Below are positions 23,773 through 35,976 of a stretch of DNA of 64,000 nucleotides, in pieces (the first letter of the stretch is position 1; every line of letters begins with the position of its first letter). Made by a program: the position numbers and the translations under genes. Origin of the DNA: Clusia tigrina (taxonomy: Eukaryota > Arthropoda > Insecta > Diptera > Clusiidae). The notes under the pieces are model-generated. The model ran no database searches and was not told where the DNA came from. It worked only from the letters and a program-made list of their open reading frames with translations. The DNA lies in NCBI GenBank assembly GCA_920105625.2, contig CAKKTE020000119.1, positions 1 through 64,000 of the forward strand, given 5' to 3'.

Positions 23773-24164
23773 GCCCTGACTTCTATGCGGTACGTCCTAC
23801 AGCTATCAAAGTGTGCAACATACAAATGCTTGCAACATTTTACTGGAGCGTCATAAAACCTTGAAATTTTGTAACAATAAAGTAATCGAGCCTCTTGTTA
23901 ATTTAAGCTATCGTTCAAAGCTATGCTACCCTTGAGTCCCAAATCAAACACTGATATAAATTCAAATGGCCCTAACTTCTATACGGTTCGTCCTACACCT
24001 ATCAAAGTTTGCAACATACAAATTCTTATAACTTTCCACTGGAGCGTCATAAAACCTTGAAATTTTGTAACAATAAAGTACTCGAGCCTCTTTTCAATTT
24101 AAGCTATCGCTCATAGCTATGCTACCCTTGAGTCCCAAATCAAACACTGATAAAACTTCAAATG
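23773..24164 (+). repeat. P-Q monomer pair, copy 4
   Basis: Q begins after 'gatataaattc' and has 'cggttcgtcctacacc'. The pairs at 31852 and 34713 share both marks. Confidence 0.85.
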
Positions 24165-24500
24165 GCCCTAACTTCTATACGGTACGGCGTACACCTATCA
24201 AAGTTTGCAACATACAAATGCTTGTAACTTTTTGCTGGAGCGTCATAAAACCTTGAACTTTTGTAACAATAAAGTACTCGAGCCTCTTGTCAATTTAAGC
24301 TATCGCTCAAAGCTATGCTACCCTTGAGTCCCAAATCAAACACTGATAAAACTTCAAATACTTGTAACTTTTTACTGGAGCGCCATAAAACCTTGCAATT
24401 TTGTAACAATAAAGTACTCGAGCCTCTTGTCAATTTAAGCAATAGCTCAAAGCTATGCTACCCTTCAGTCCCAAATCAAACACTGATAAAACTTCAAATG
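24165..24500 (+). repeat. 336-bp fused dimer (56-bp deletion), copy 1
   Basis: 'aaaacttcaaat' at phase 195 continues as 'acttgtaac' (phase 56 on of the next monomer), junction 24,351-24,362. Loss is exactly 56 bp, the offset of the internal subrepeats, with CAAAT as shared junction sequence. Private 'aagcaatagctc'. Confidence 0.95.
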
Positions 24501-25088
24501 GCCCTAACTTCTATACGGTACGTCCTACACTTATCAAAGTTTGCAACATACAAATGCTTGTAACTTTTTACTGGAGCGTCATAAAACCTTGAAATTTTGT
24601 AACAATAAAGAACTCGAGCCTCTTGTTAATTTAAGCTATCGCTCAAAGCTATGCTACCCTTGATTCCCAAATCAAACACTGATAAAACTTCAAATGGCCC
24701 TAACTTCCATACGGTACGCCCTACACCTATCAAAGTTTGCAACATACAAATGCTTGTAACTTTTTACTGGAGCGTCATAAAACGTTGAAGTTTTGTAACA
24801 ATAAAGTACTCGAGCCTCTTGTCAATTTAACCTATCGCTCAAAGCTATGCTACCCTTGAGTCCCAAATCGAACACTGATAAAACTTCAAATGGCCCCAAC
24901 TTCTATACGATACGTCCTACACCTATCAAAGTGTGCAAAATACAAATGCTTGTAACTTTTTACTGGAGCGTTATAAAACGTTGAAATTTTGTAACAATAA
25001 AGTACTCGAGCCTCTTGTCAATTTAACCTATCGCTCAAAGCTATGCTACCCTTGAGTCCCAAATCAAACACTGATAAAACTTCAAATG

Positions 25089-25260
25089 GCCCTAACTTCT
25101 ATACGGTACGTCCTACAATTATCAAAGTTTGCATCATACAAATGCTTGTAACATTTTACTGGAGCGTCATAAAATGTTGAAGTTCTGTACCAATAAATTA
25201 CTCGAGCCTCTTGTCAATTTAACCTATCGCTCAAATCAAACAATGATAAAACTTCAAATG
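25089..25260 (+). repeat. 172-bp monomer with a 24-bp deletion, copy 1
   Basis: 'gctcaaagctatgc...' is shortened to 'gctcaaatcaaac', removing phase 145-168 between CAAA microhomologies. Also 'gttctgtaccaataaatt'. The partner is at 33168-33339. Confidence 0.95.
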
Positions 25261-25456
25261 GCCCTAACTTCTATACGGTACGTTCTACACTTATCAAAGT
25301 TTGCAACATACAAATGCTTGTAACTTTTTACTGGAGCGTCATAAAACCTTGAAATTTTGTAACAATAAAGTACTCGAGCCTCTTGTCAATTTAAGCTATC
25401 GCTCAAAGCAATCCTACCCTTGATTCCCAAATCAAACACTGATAAAACTTCAAATG

Positions 25457-25848
25457 GCCCTGACTTCTATGCGGTACGTCCTACAGCTATCAAAGTGTGC
25501 AACATACAAATGCTTGCAACATTTTACTGGAGCGTCATAAAACCTTGAAATTTTGTAACAATAAAGTAATCCAGCCTCTTGTTAGTTTAAGCTATCGTTC
25601 AAATCTATGCTACCCTTGAGTCCCAGATCAAACACTGATATAACTTCAAATGGCCCTAACTTCTATACGGTTCGTCCTGCACCTATCAAAGTTTGCAACA
25701 TACAAATTCTTATAACTTTCCACTGGAGCGTCATAAAACCTTGAAATTTTGTAACAATAAATTACTCGAGCCTCTTTTCAATTTAAGCTATCGCTCATAG
25801 CTATGCTACCCTTGAGTCCCAACTCAAACACTGATAAAACTTCAAATG
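25457..25848 (+). repeat. P-Q monomer pair, copy 5
   Basis: 'gtaatccagcctcttgttag' ties this pair to 13019 (12,438 bp upstream) and not to its nearest neighbours, so it was brought in with the 12.4-kb-offset copy. Confidence 0.85.
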
Positions 25849-26436
25849 GCCCTAACTTCTATACGGTACGTCATACACCTATCAAAGTTTGCAACATACA
25901 AATGCTTGTAACTTTTTACTGGAGCGTCATAAAACCTTGAACTTTTGTAACAATAAAGTACTCGAGCCTCTTGTCAATTTAAGCTTTCGCTCAAAGCTAT
26001 GCTACCCTTGAGTCCCAAATCAAACACTGATAGAACTTTAAATGGCCCTAACTTCTACACGGTGCGTCCTACACCTATCAAAGTTGGCAACATACAAATG
26101 CTTGTAACTTTTTACTGGAGCGTCATAAAACCTTGCAATTTTGTAACATTAAAGTACTCGAACCTCTTGTCAATTTAAGCTATCGCTCAGAGCTATGCTA
26201 CCCTTCAGTCCCAAAACAAACACTGATAAAACTTCAAATGACCCTAACTTCTATACGGTACATCCTACACTCATCAAAGTTTGCAACATACAAATGCTTG
26301 TAACTTTTTACTGGAGCGTCATAAAACCTTTAAATTTTGTAACAATAAAGTACTCGAGCGTCTTGTTAATTTAAGCTATCGCTCAAAGCTATGCTACCCT
26401 TGAGTCCCAAATCAAACACTGATAAAACTTCAAATG

Positions 26437-27734
26437 GCCCTAACTTCTATACTGTACGTCATACACCTATCAAAGTTTGCAATATACAAATGCTTGTAAC
26501 TTTTAACTGGAGCGTCATAAAACCTTGAAGTTTTGTAACAATAAAGTACTCGAGCCTCTTGTTAATTTAAGCTATCGCTCAAAGCTATGCTACCCTTAAG
26601 TCCCAAATCAAACACTGATAAATCTTCAAATGGCCCTAACTTCTCTACTGTACGTCCTACACCTATCAAAGTTTGCAATATACAATTGCTTGTAACTTTT
26701 TACTGGAGCGTCATAAAACCTTGAAGTTTTGTAACAATAAAGTACTCGAGCCTCTTGTTAATTTAAGCTATCGCTCAAAGCTATGCTAAACTTAAGTCCC
26801 AAATCAAACACTGATAAAACTTCAAATGGCCCTAACTTCTATACGGTACGTCATACACCTAACAAAGTTTGCAATGTACAAATGCTTGTAACTTTTTACT
26901 GGAGCGTCATAAAAACATGAAATTTTGTAACAATAAAGTACTCGAGACTCTTGTCAATTTAAGCTATCGCTTAAAGCTATGCTACCCTTGAGTCCCAAAT
27001 CAAACACTGATAAATCATCAAGTGGCCCTAACTTCTATAAGGTACGTCCTACACCTATCAAAGTTTGCAACATACAAATGCTTGTAACTTTTTACTGGGG
27101 CGTCATAAAACCTTGAAATTTTGTAAAAATAAAGTAATCGAGCCTCTTGTCAATTTAAGCCATCGCTCAAAGCTATGCTACCCTTTAGTCCAAATCAAAC
27201 ACTGATAAAACTTCAAATGGCCCTAACTTCTCTACGGTACGTCCTACACCTATCAAAGTTTGCATCATACAAATACTTGTAACTTTTTACTGGAGCGTCA
27301 TAAAACCTTGAAATTTTGTAACAATAAAGTACTCGAGCCTCTTGTCAATTTAAGCTATCGCTCAAAGCTATGCTACCCTTGAGTCCCAAATCAAACACTG
27401 ATAGAACTTCAAATGTCCCTAACTTCTATACGGTGCGTCCTACACCTATCAAAGTTGGCAACATACAAATGCTTGTAACTTTTTACTGGAGCGTCATAAA
27501 ACCTTGCAATTTTGTAACAATAAAGTACTCGAGCCTCTTGTCAATTTAAGTTATCGCTCAAAACTATGCTACCCTTGAGTCCCAAATCAAACACTGATAA
27601 AACTTCAAATGGCCCTAACTTCTATACGGTACGTTAGTAACAATAAAGTACTCGAGCCTCTTGTCAATTTAAGTTATCGCTCAAAGCTATGCTACCCTTG
27701 AGTCCCAATTCAAACACTGATAAAACTTCAAATG
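26437..27734 (+). repeat. Truncated-monomer module M6
   Basis: 1,298 bp. The m1 copy differs from the other modules after 'cttttaactgg': it carries the m2-type 'ccttgaagtttt' and 'cttgttaattt' with 'cccttaag', so m1 here is an m1/m2 chimera. m2 has 'gctaaacttaag'. Confidence 0.85.
27612..27734 (+). repeat. 123-bp truncated monomer, copy 8
   Basis: Same junction; last copy that ends a full module. The next two copies, 13 kb downstream, stand in another context. Confidence 0.95.
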
Positions 27735-29694
27735 GCCCTAACTTCTATACGGTACGTCATACACCTATCAAAGTTTGCAATATACAAATGCTTGTAACTT
27801 TTTACTGGAGCGTCATAAAAACATGAAATTTTATAACAATAAAGTACTCGAGCCTCTTGTCAATTTAAGCTATCGCTTAAAGCTATGCTACCCTTGAGTC
27901 CCAAATCAAACACTGATAAAACTTCAAATGTCCCTAACTTCTATACGGTGCGTCCTACACCTATCAAAGTTGGCAACATACAAATGCTTGTAACTTTTTA
28001 CTGGAGCGTCATAAAACCTTGCAATTTTGTAACAATAAAGTACTCGAGCTTCTTCTCAATTTAAGTTGTCGCTCAAAGCTATGCTACCATTGAGTCCCAA
28101 ATCAAACACTGATAAAACTTCAAATGGCCCTAACTTCTATACGGTACGTCCTACACCTATCAAAGTTTACAACACACAAATGCTTGTAACTTTTTACTGG
28201 AGCGTCTAAAACCTTGAAATTTAGTAACAATAAAGTACTCGAGACTCTTGTCAATTTAAGCTATCGCTTAAAGCTATGCTACCCTTGAGTCCCAAATCAA
28301 ACACTGATAAATCTTCAAATGGCCCTAACTTCTATAAGGTACGTCCTACACCTATCAAAGTTTGCAACATACAAATGCTTGTAACTTTTTACTGGAGCGT
28401 CATAAAACCTTGAAATTTTGTAACAATAAAGTACTCGAGCCTCTTGTCAATTTAAGCTATCGCTCAAAGCTATGCTACCCTTGAGTCCCAAATCAAACAC
28501 TGATAGAACTTCAAATGGCCCTAACTTCTATACGGTGCGTCCTACACCTATCAAAGTTGGCAACATACAAATGCTTGTAACTTTTTACTGGAGAGTCATA
28601 AAACCTTGCAATTTTGTAACAATAAAGTACTCGAGCCTCTTGTCAATTTAAGCAATCGCTCAGAGCTATGCTACCCTTCAGGCCCAAAACAAACACTGAT
28701 AAAACTTCAAATGACCCTAACTTCTATACGGTACATCCTACACTTATCAAAGTTTGCAACATACAAATGCTTGTAACTTTTTACTGGAGCGTCATAAAAC
28801 CTTGAAATTTTGTAACAATAAAGTACTCGAGCCTCTTGTTAATTTAAGCTATCGCTCAAAGCTATGCTACCCTTGAGTCCCAAATCAAACACTGATATAA
28901 CTTCAAATGGCCCTAACTTCTATACGGTGCGTCCTACACCTATCAAAGTTGGCAACATACAAATGCTTGTAACTTTTTACTGGAGCGTCATAAAACCTTG
29001 CAATTTTGTAACAATAAAGTACTCGTGCCTCTTGTCAATTTAAGCTATCGCTCAAAGCTATGCTACCCTTGAGCCCCAAATCAAACACTGATAAAACTTC
29101 AAATGGCCCTAACTTCTAGACGGAACGTCCTACACCTATCAAAGTTTGCAACATACAAATGCTTGTTACTTTTTACTGGAGCGTCATAAAACCTTGAAAT
29201 TTTGTAACAATAAAGTACTCGACCCTCTTGTCAATTTAAGCTATCGCTCAAAGCTATGCTACCCTTGAGTCCCAAATCAAACACTAATTAAAACTTCAAA
29301 TGGCCCTAACTTTTATACGGTACGTCGTACACCTATCAAAGTTTGCAACATACAAATGCTTGTAACTTTTTACTGGAGCGTCATAAAACCTTGATATTTT
29401 GTAACAATAAAGTACTCGAGCCTCTTGTCAATTTAAGCTATCGCTCAAAGCTATGCTACCCTTGAGTCCCAAATCAAACACTGATAAAACTTCAAATGGC
29501 CCTAACTTCTGTAAGGTACGTCCTACAAATATTAAAGTTTGCAACATACAAATGCTTGTAACTTTTTACTGGAGGGTCATAAAACCTTGAAATTTTGTAA
29601 CAATAAAGTACTCGAGCCTCTTGTCAATTTAAGCTATCGCTCAAAGCAATCCTACCCTTGATTCCCAAATCAAACACTGATAAAACTTCAAATG

Positions 29695-30086
29695 GCCCTG
29701 ACTTCTATGCGGTACGTCCTACAGCTATCAAAGTGTGCAACATACAAATGCTTGCAACATTTTACTGGAGCGTCATAAAACCTTGAAATTTTGTAACAAT
29801 AAAGTAATCGAGCCTCTTGTTAATTTAAGCTATCGTTCAAATCTATGCTACCCTTGAGTCCCAAATCAAACACTGATATAACTTCAAATGGCCCTAACTT
29901 CTATACGGTTCGTCCTGCACCTATCAAAGTTTGCAACATACAAATTCTTATAACTTTCCACTGGAGCGTCATAAAACCTTGAAATTTTGTAACAATAAAG
30001 TACTAGAGCCCCTTTTCAATTTAAGCTATCGCTCATAGCTATGCTACCCTTGAGTCCCAAATCAAACACTGATAAAACTTCAAATG
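29695..30086 (+). repeat. P-Q monomer pair, copy 6
   Basis: 8,078 bp after the pair at 21617, sharing 'gtactagagcc'; private 'gagccccttttc'. Confidence 0.85.
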
Positions 30087-31851
30087 GCCCTAACTTCTAT
30101 ACGGGACGTCGTACACCTATCAAAGTTTGCAACATACAAATGCTTGTAACTTTTTACTGGAGCGTCATAAAACCTTGAACTTTTGTAACAATAAAGTACT
30201 CGAGCCTCTTGTCAATTTAAGCTATCGCTCAAAGCTATGCTACCCTTGAGTCCCAAATCAAACACTGATAAAACTTCAAATGGCCCTAACTTCTATACGT
30301 TGCATCCTACACCTATCAAAGTTTGCAACATACAAATGCTTGTAACTTTTTACTGGAGCGTCATAAAACCTTGAAATTTTGTAACAATAAAGTACTCGAG
30401 CCTCTTGTCAATTTAAGCTATCGCTCAAAGCTATGCTACCCTTGAGTCCCAAATCAAACACTGATAGAACTTCAAATGGCCCTAACTTCTATACGGTGCG
30501 TCCTACACCTATCAAAGTTGGCAACATACAAATGCTTGTAACTTTTTACTGGAGCGTCATAAAACCTTGAAATTTTGTAACAATAAAGTACTCGAGCCTC
30601 TTCTCTATTTAAGCTATCGCTCAAAGCTATGCTACCCATGAGTCCCAAATCAAACACTGATAAAACTTCAAATGGCCCTAACTTCTATACGGTACATCCT
30701 ACACTTATCAAAGTTTGCAACATACAAATGCTTGTAACTTTTTACTGGAGCGTCATAAAACCTTGAAATTTTGTAACAATAAAGTACTCGAGCCTCTTGT
30801 TAATTTAAGCTATCGCTCAAAGCTATGCTACCCTTGAGTCCCAAATCAAACACTGATAAAACTTCAAATGGCCCTAACTTCTATACGGTACGTCATACAC
30901 CTATCAAAGTTTGCAATATACAAATGCTTGTAACTTTTTACTGGAGCGTCATAAAAACATGAAATTTTGTAACAATAAAGTACTCGAGCCTCTTGTCAAT
31001 TTAAGCTATAGCTCAAAGCTATGCTACCCTTGAGTCCCAAATCAAACACTGATAAAACTTCAAATGGCCCTAACTTCTATACGGTACGTCCTACACCTAT
31101 CAAAGTTTGCAACATACAAATGCTTGTAACTTTTTACTGGAGCGTCATAAAACCTTGAAATTTTGTAACAATAAAGTATTCGAGCCTCTTGTCAATTTAA
31201 GCTATCGCTCAAAGCTATGCTACCCTTGAGTCCCAAGTCAAACACTGATAAAACTTCAAATGGCCCTAACTTCTATACGGTACGTCCTACACCTACCAAA
31301 GTGTGCAAAATACAAATGCTTGTAAATTTTAACTGGAGCGTCATAAAACGCTGAAGTTTTGTCACAATAAAGTACTCGAGCCTCTTCTCTATTTAAGCTA
31401 TCGCTCAAAGCTATGCTACCCTTGAGTCCCAAATCAAACACTAATTAAAACTTCAAATGGCCCTAACTTTTATACGGTACGTCGTACACCTATCAAAGTT
31501 TGCAACATACAAATGCTTGTAACTTTTTACTGGAGCGTCATAAAACCTTGATATTTTGTAACAATAAAGTACTCGAGCCTCTTGTCAATTTAAGCTATCG
31601 CTCAAAGCTATGCTACCCTTGAGTCCCAAATCAAACACTGATAAAACTTCAAATGGCCCTAACTTCTGTAAGGTACGTCCTACAAATATTAAAGTTTGCA
31701 ACAAACAAATGCTTGTAACTTTTTACTGGAGCGTCATAAAACCTTGAAATTTTGTAAAAATAAAGTACTCGAGCCTCTTGTCAATTTAAGCTATCGCTCA
31801 AAGCAATCCTACCCTTGATTCCCAAATCAAACACTGATAAAACTTCAAATG

Positions 31852-32243
31852 GCCCTGACTTCTATGCGGTACGTCCTACAGCTATCAAAGTGTGCAACAT
31901 ACAAATGCTTGCAACATTTTACTGGAGCGTCATAAAACCTTGAAATTTTGTAACAATAAAGTAATCGAGCCTCTTGTTAATTTAAGGTATCGTTCAAAGC
32001 TATGCTACCCTTGAGTCCCAAATCAAACACTGATATAAATTCAAATGGCCCTAACTTCTATACGGTTCGTCCTACACCTATCAAAGTTTGCAACATACAA
32101 ATTCTTATAACTTTCCACTGGAGCGTCATAAAACCTTGCAATTTTGTAACAATAAAGTACTCGAGCCTCTTTTCAATTTAAGCTATCGCTCATAGCTATG
32201 CTACCCTTGAGTCCCAAATCAAACACTGATAAAACTTCAAATG
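31852..32243 (+). repeat. P-Q monomer pair, copy 7
   Basis: 8,079 bp after the pair at 23773; private 'aatttaaggtatcg' in P and 'ccttgcaatttt' in Q. Confidence 0.85.
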
Positions 32244-32579
32244 GCCCTAACTTCTATACGGTACGGCGTACACCTATCAAAGTTTGCAACATACAAATGC
32301 TTGTAACTTTTTGCTGGAGCGTCATAAAACCTTGAACTTCTGTAACAATAAAGTACTCGAGCCTCTTGTCAATTTAAGCTATCGCTCAAAGCTATGCTAC
32401 CCTTGAGTCCCAAATCAAACACTGATAAAACTTCAAATACTTGTAACTTTTTACTGGAGCGCCATAAAACCTTGCAATTTTGTAACAATAAAGTACTCGA
32501 GCCTCTTGTCAATTTAAGCAATCGCTCAAAGCTATGCTACCCTTCAGTCCCAAATCAAACACTGATAAAACTTCAAATG
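32244..32579 (+). repeat. 336-bp fused dimer (56-bp deletion), copy 2
   Basis: Junction 'cttcaaatac' at 32,431-32,440. Same 'cgccataaaacc' after the junction as copies 1 and 3; private 'gaacttctgtaac' before it. Confidence 0.95.
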
Positions 32580-33167
32580 GCCCTAACTTCTATACGGTAC
32601 GTCCTACACTTATCAAAGTTTGCAACATACAAATGCTTGTAACTTTTTACTGGAGCGTCATAAAACCTTGAAATTTTGTAACAATAAAGTACTCGAGCCT
32701 CTTGTTAATTTAAGCTATCGCTCAAAGCTATGCTACCCTTGAGTCCCAAATCAAACACTGATAAAACTTCAAATGGCCCTAACTTCCATACGGTACGCCC
32801 TACACCTATCAAAGTTTGCAACATACAAATGCTTGTAACTTTTTACTGGAGCGTCATAAAACGTTGAAGTTTTGTAACAATAAAGTACTCGAGCCTCTTG
32901 TCAATTTAACCTATCGCTCAAAGCTATGCTACCCTTGAGTCCCAAATCGAACACTGATAAAACTTCAAATGGCCCCAACTTCTATACGATACGTCCTACA
33001 CCTATCAAAGTGTGCAAAATACAAATGCTTGTAACTTTTTACTGGAGCGTTATAAAACGTTGAAATTTTGTAACAATAAAGTACTCGAGCCTCTTGTCAA
33101 TTTAACCTATCGCTCAAAGCTATGCTACCCTTGAGTCCCAAATCAAACACTGATAAAACTTCAAATG

Positions 33168-33339
33168 GCCCTAACTTCTATACGGTACGTCCTACAATTA
33201 TCAAAGTTTGCATCATACAAATGCTTGTAACATTTTACTGGAGCGTCATAAAATGTTGAAGTTCTGTACCAATAAATTACTCGAGCCTCTTGTCAATTTA
33301 ACCTATCGCTCAAATCAAACACTGATAAGACTTCAAATG
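33168..33339 (+). repeat. 172-bp monomer with a 24-bp deletion, copy 2
   Basis: Same 24-bp loss as 25089-25260. A very similar monomer at about 36,230-36,419 has 'gttctgtaccaataaatt' without the deletion, so the deletion came after those substitutions. Confidence 0.95.
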
Positions 33340-34712
33340 GCTATAACTTCTATACGGTACGTCCTACACCTATCAAAGTGTGGAAAATACAAATGCTTGT
33401 AAGTTTTTACTGGAGCGTCATAAAATGTTGAAGTTTTGTAAAAATAAAGTACTCGAGCCTCTTCTCAATTTAACCTATCGCTCAAAGCTATGCTACCCTT
33501 GAGTCCCAAATCGAACACTGATAAAACTTCAAATGGCCCCAACTTCTATACGGTACGTCCTACACCTATCAAAGTTTGCAACATACAAATGCTTGTAAGT
33601 TTTTACTGGAGCGTCATAAAACCTAGAAATTTAGTAACAATAAAGTACTCGAGCCTCTTGTCAATTTAAGTTATCGCTCAAAGCTAGGCTAGCCTTGGGT
33701 CCCAAATCAAACACTGATAAAACTTCAAATGGCCCTAACTTCTATACGGTACGTCCTACACCTATCAAAGTTTGCAACATACAAATGCTTGTAACTTTTT
33801 ACTGGAGCGTCATAAAACCTTGAAATTTTGTAACAATAAAGTACTCGAGCCTCTTGTCAATTTAAGCTATCGCTCAAAGCTATGCTACCCTTGAGTCCCA
33901 AGTCAAACACTGATAAAACTTCAAATGGCCCTAACTTCTATACGGTACGTCCTACACCTACCAAAGTGTGCAAAATACAAATGCTTGTAAATTTTAACTG
34001 GAGCGTCATAAAACGCTGAAGTTTTGTAACAATAAAGTACCCGAGCCTCTTGTCAATTTAACTTATCGCTCAAAGCTACGCTACCCTATTGTCCCAAATC
34101 AAACACTGATAAAACTTCAAATGGCCCTAACTTCTATATGGTACGTCCTACACCTATCAAAGTTTGCAACATACAAATGCTTGCAACTTTTTACTGGAGC
34201 GTTATAAAACCTTGAAATTTTGTAACAATAAAGTACTCGAGCCTCTTGTCAATATAAGCTATCGCTCAAAGCTATGCTACCCTTGAGTCCCAAATCAAAC
34301 ACTAATTAAAACTTCAAATGGCCCTAACTTTTATACGGTACGTCGTACACCTATCAAAGTTTGCAACATACAAATGCTTGTAACTTTTTACTGGAGCGTC
34401 ATAAAACCTTGATATTTTGTAACAATAAAGTACTCGAGCCTCTTGTCAATTTAAGCTATCGCTCAAAGCTATGCTACCCTTGAGTCCCAAATCAAACACT
34501 GATAAAACTTCAAATGGCCCTAACTTCTGTAAGGTACGTCCTACAAATATTAAAGTTTGCAACAAACAAATGCTTGTAACTTTTTACTGGAGCGTCATAA
34601 AACCTTGAAATTTTGTAACAATAAAGTACTCGAGCCTCTTGTCAATTTAAGCTATCGCTCAAAGCAATCCTACCCTTGATTCCCAAATCAAACACTGATA
34701 AAACTGCAAATG

Positions 34713-35104
34713 GCCCTGACTTCTATGCGGTACGTCCTACAGCTATCAAAGTGTGCAACATACAAATGCTTGCAACATTTTACTGGAGCGTCATAAAACC
34801 TTGAAATTTTGTAACAATAAAGTAATCGAGCCTCTTGTTAATTTAAGCTATCGTTCAAAGCTATGCTACCCTTGAGTCCCAAATCAAACACTGATATAAA
34901 TTCAAATGGCCCTAACTTCTATACGGTTCGTCCTACACCTATCAAAGTTTGCAACATACAAATTCTTATAACTTTCCACTGGAGCGTCATAAAACCTTGA
35001 AATTTTGTAACAATAAAGTACTCGAGCCTCTTTTCAATTTAAGCTATCGCTCATAGCTATGCTACACTTGAGTCCCAAATCAAACACTGATAAAACTTCA
35101 AATG
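34713..35104 (+). repeat. P-Q monomer pair, copy 8
   Basis: 2,861 bp after the pair at 31852; private 'aaaactgcaaatgg' just before it. Confidence 0.85.
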
Positions 35105-35440
35105 GCCCTAACTTCTATACGGTACGGCGTACACCTATCAAAGTTTGCAACATACAAATGCTTGTAACTTTTTGCTGGAGCGTCATAAAACCTTGAACTT
35201 TTGTAACAATAAAGTACTCGAGCCTCTTGTCAATTTAAGCTATCGCTCAAAGCTATGCTACCCTTGAGTCCCAAATCAAACACTGATAAAACTTCAAATA
35301 CTTGTAACTTTTTACTGGAGCGCCATAAAACCTTGCAATTTTGTAACAATAAAGTACTCGAGCCTCTTGTCAATTTAAGCAATCGCTCAAAGCTATGCTA
35401 CCCTTCAGTCCCAAATCAAACACTGATAAAACTTCAAATG
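35105..35440 (+). repeat. 336-bp fused dimer (56-bp deletion), copy 3
   Basis: Junction 'acttcaaata' at 35,291-35,300; otherwise as copy 2. Confidence 0.95.
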
Positions 35441-35976
35441 GCCCTAACTTCTATACGGTACGTCCTACACTTATCAAAGTTTGCAACATACAAATGCTTG
35501 TAACTTTTTACTGGAGCGTCATAAAACCTTGAAATTTTGTAACAATAAAGTACTCGAGCCTCTTGTTAATTTAAGCTATCGCTCAAAGCTATGCTACCCT
35601 TGAGTCCCAAATCAAACACTGATAAAACTTCAAATGGCCCTAACTTCCATACGGTACGCCCTACACCTATCAAAGTTTGCAACATACAAATGCTTGTAAG
35701 TTTTTACTGGAGCGTCATAAAATGTTGAAGTTTTGTAAAAATAAAGTACTCGAGCCTCTTCTCAATTTAACCTATCGCTCAAAGCTATGCTACCCTTGAG
35801 TCCCAAATCGAACACTGATAAAACTTCAAATGGCCCCAACTTCTATACGGTACGTCCTACACCTATCAAAGTTTGCAACATACAAATGCTTGTAAGTTTT
35901 TACTGGAGCGTCATAAAACCTAGAAATTTAGTAACAATAAAGTACTCGAGCCTCTTGTCAATTTAAGTTATCGCTC

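Larger units (their letters stand above)
18180..25245 (+). repeat. 8.08-kb-period duplication, first member (partner 26.26-33.32 kb)
   Basis: Offset 8,076-8,079 bp holds at 'gtacatcc' (18181 and 26258), 'tctctactg', the 123-bp monomer (19534 and 27612), 'actaattaaaac' (21203 and 29281), the P monomer (21617 and 29695), the fused dimer (24165 and 32244) and the 24-bp deletion monomer (25089 and 33168). Between about 22.7 and 23.7 kb the offset is 7,883 because each member lacks one monomer that the other has. About 36 monomers are shared. Confidence 0.85.
19657..26436 (+). repeat. Long spacer between modules M5 and M6
   Basis: About 35 monomers. Ordered marks: 'gaaattttataac', 'gcttcttctc', 'gagactgttg', E-like and F-like pairs, 'tctagacggaacg', 'cactaattaaaac', P-Q (21617), 'acgggacgtcg', 'acgttgcatcc', 'cctttctctattt', P-Q (23773), fused dimer (24165), 24-bp deletion (25089), P-Q (25457). 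No gene. Confidence 0.85.
25340..28360 (+). repeat. Segmental duplication, second member (partner 12.90-15.92 kb)
   Basis: Fills the about 1-kb gap between the two members of the 8.08-kb duplication and continues into module M6. From about 26.26 kb on it also matches 18.18 kb onward, so this region has two upstream relatives and the order of copying cannot be settled by eye. Confidence 0.75.
31404..32830 (+). repeat. 2,861-bp-offset duplication, first member (partner 34.26-35.69 kb)
   Basis: Offset 2,861 at 'actaattaaaac' (31440 and 34301), P (31852 and 34713) and the fused dimer (32244 and 35105). Left end near 31.40 kb, where 'cttctctattt' versus 'cttgtcaatat' flanks differ; right end near 32.83 kb, where 'cttgtaac' becomes 'cttgtaag' in the partner. 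Confidence 0.8.
27735..33339 (+). repeat. Second copy of the 8-kb block after module M6
   Basis: Repeats the 19.66-25.26 kb order at an offset of about 8,078 bp. Differences include the missing E-like monomer of 22.4 kb, an added 'ctgtaaggtacg' monomer at 31.6 kb and 'gtcacaataaag' at 31.36 kb. Holds two P-Q pairs, a fused dimer and a 24-bp deletion monomer. No gene. Confidence 0.85.
34260..35690 (+). repeat. 2,861-bp-offset duplication, second member
   Basis: Copy of 31.40-32.83 kb with few differences ('gctacacttgag' at 35.06 kb). It includes a P-Q pair and a fused dimer, so both marks spread by block copying and not by repeated deletion. Confidence 0.8.
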
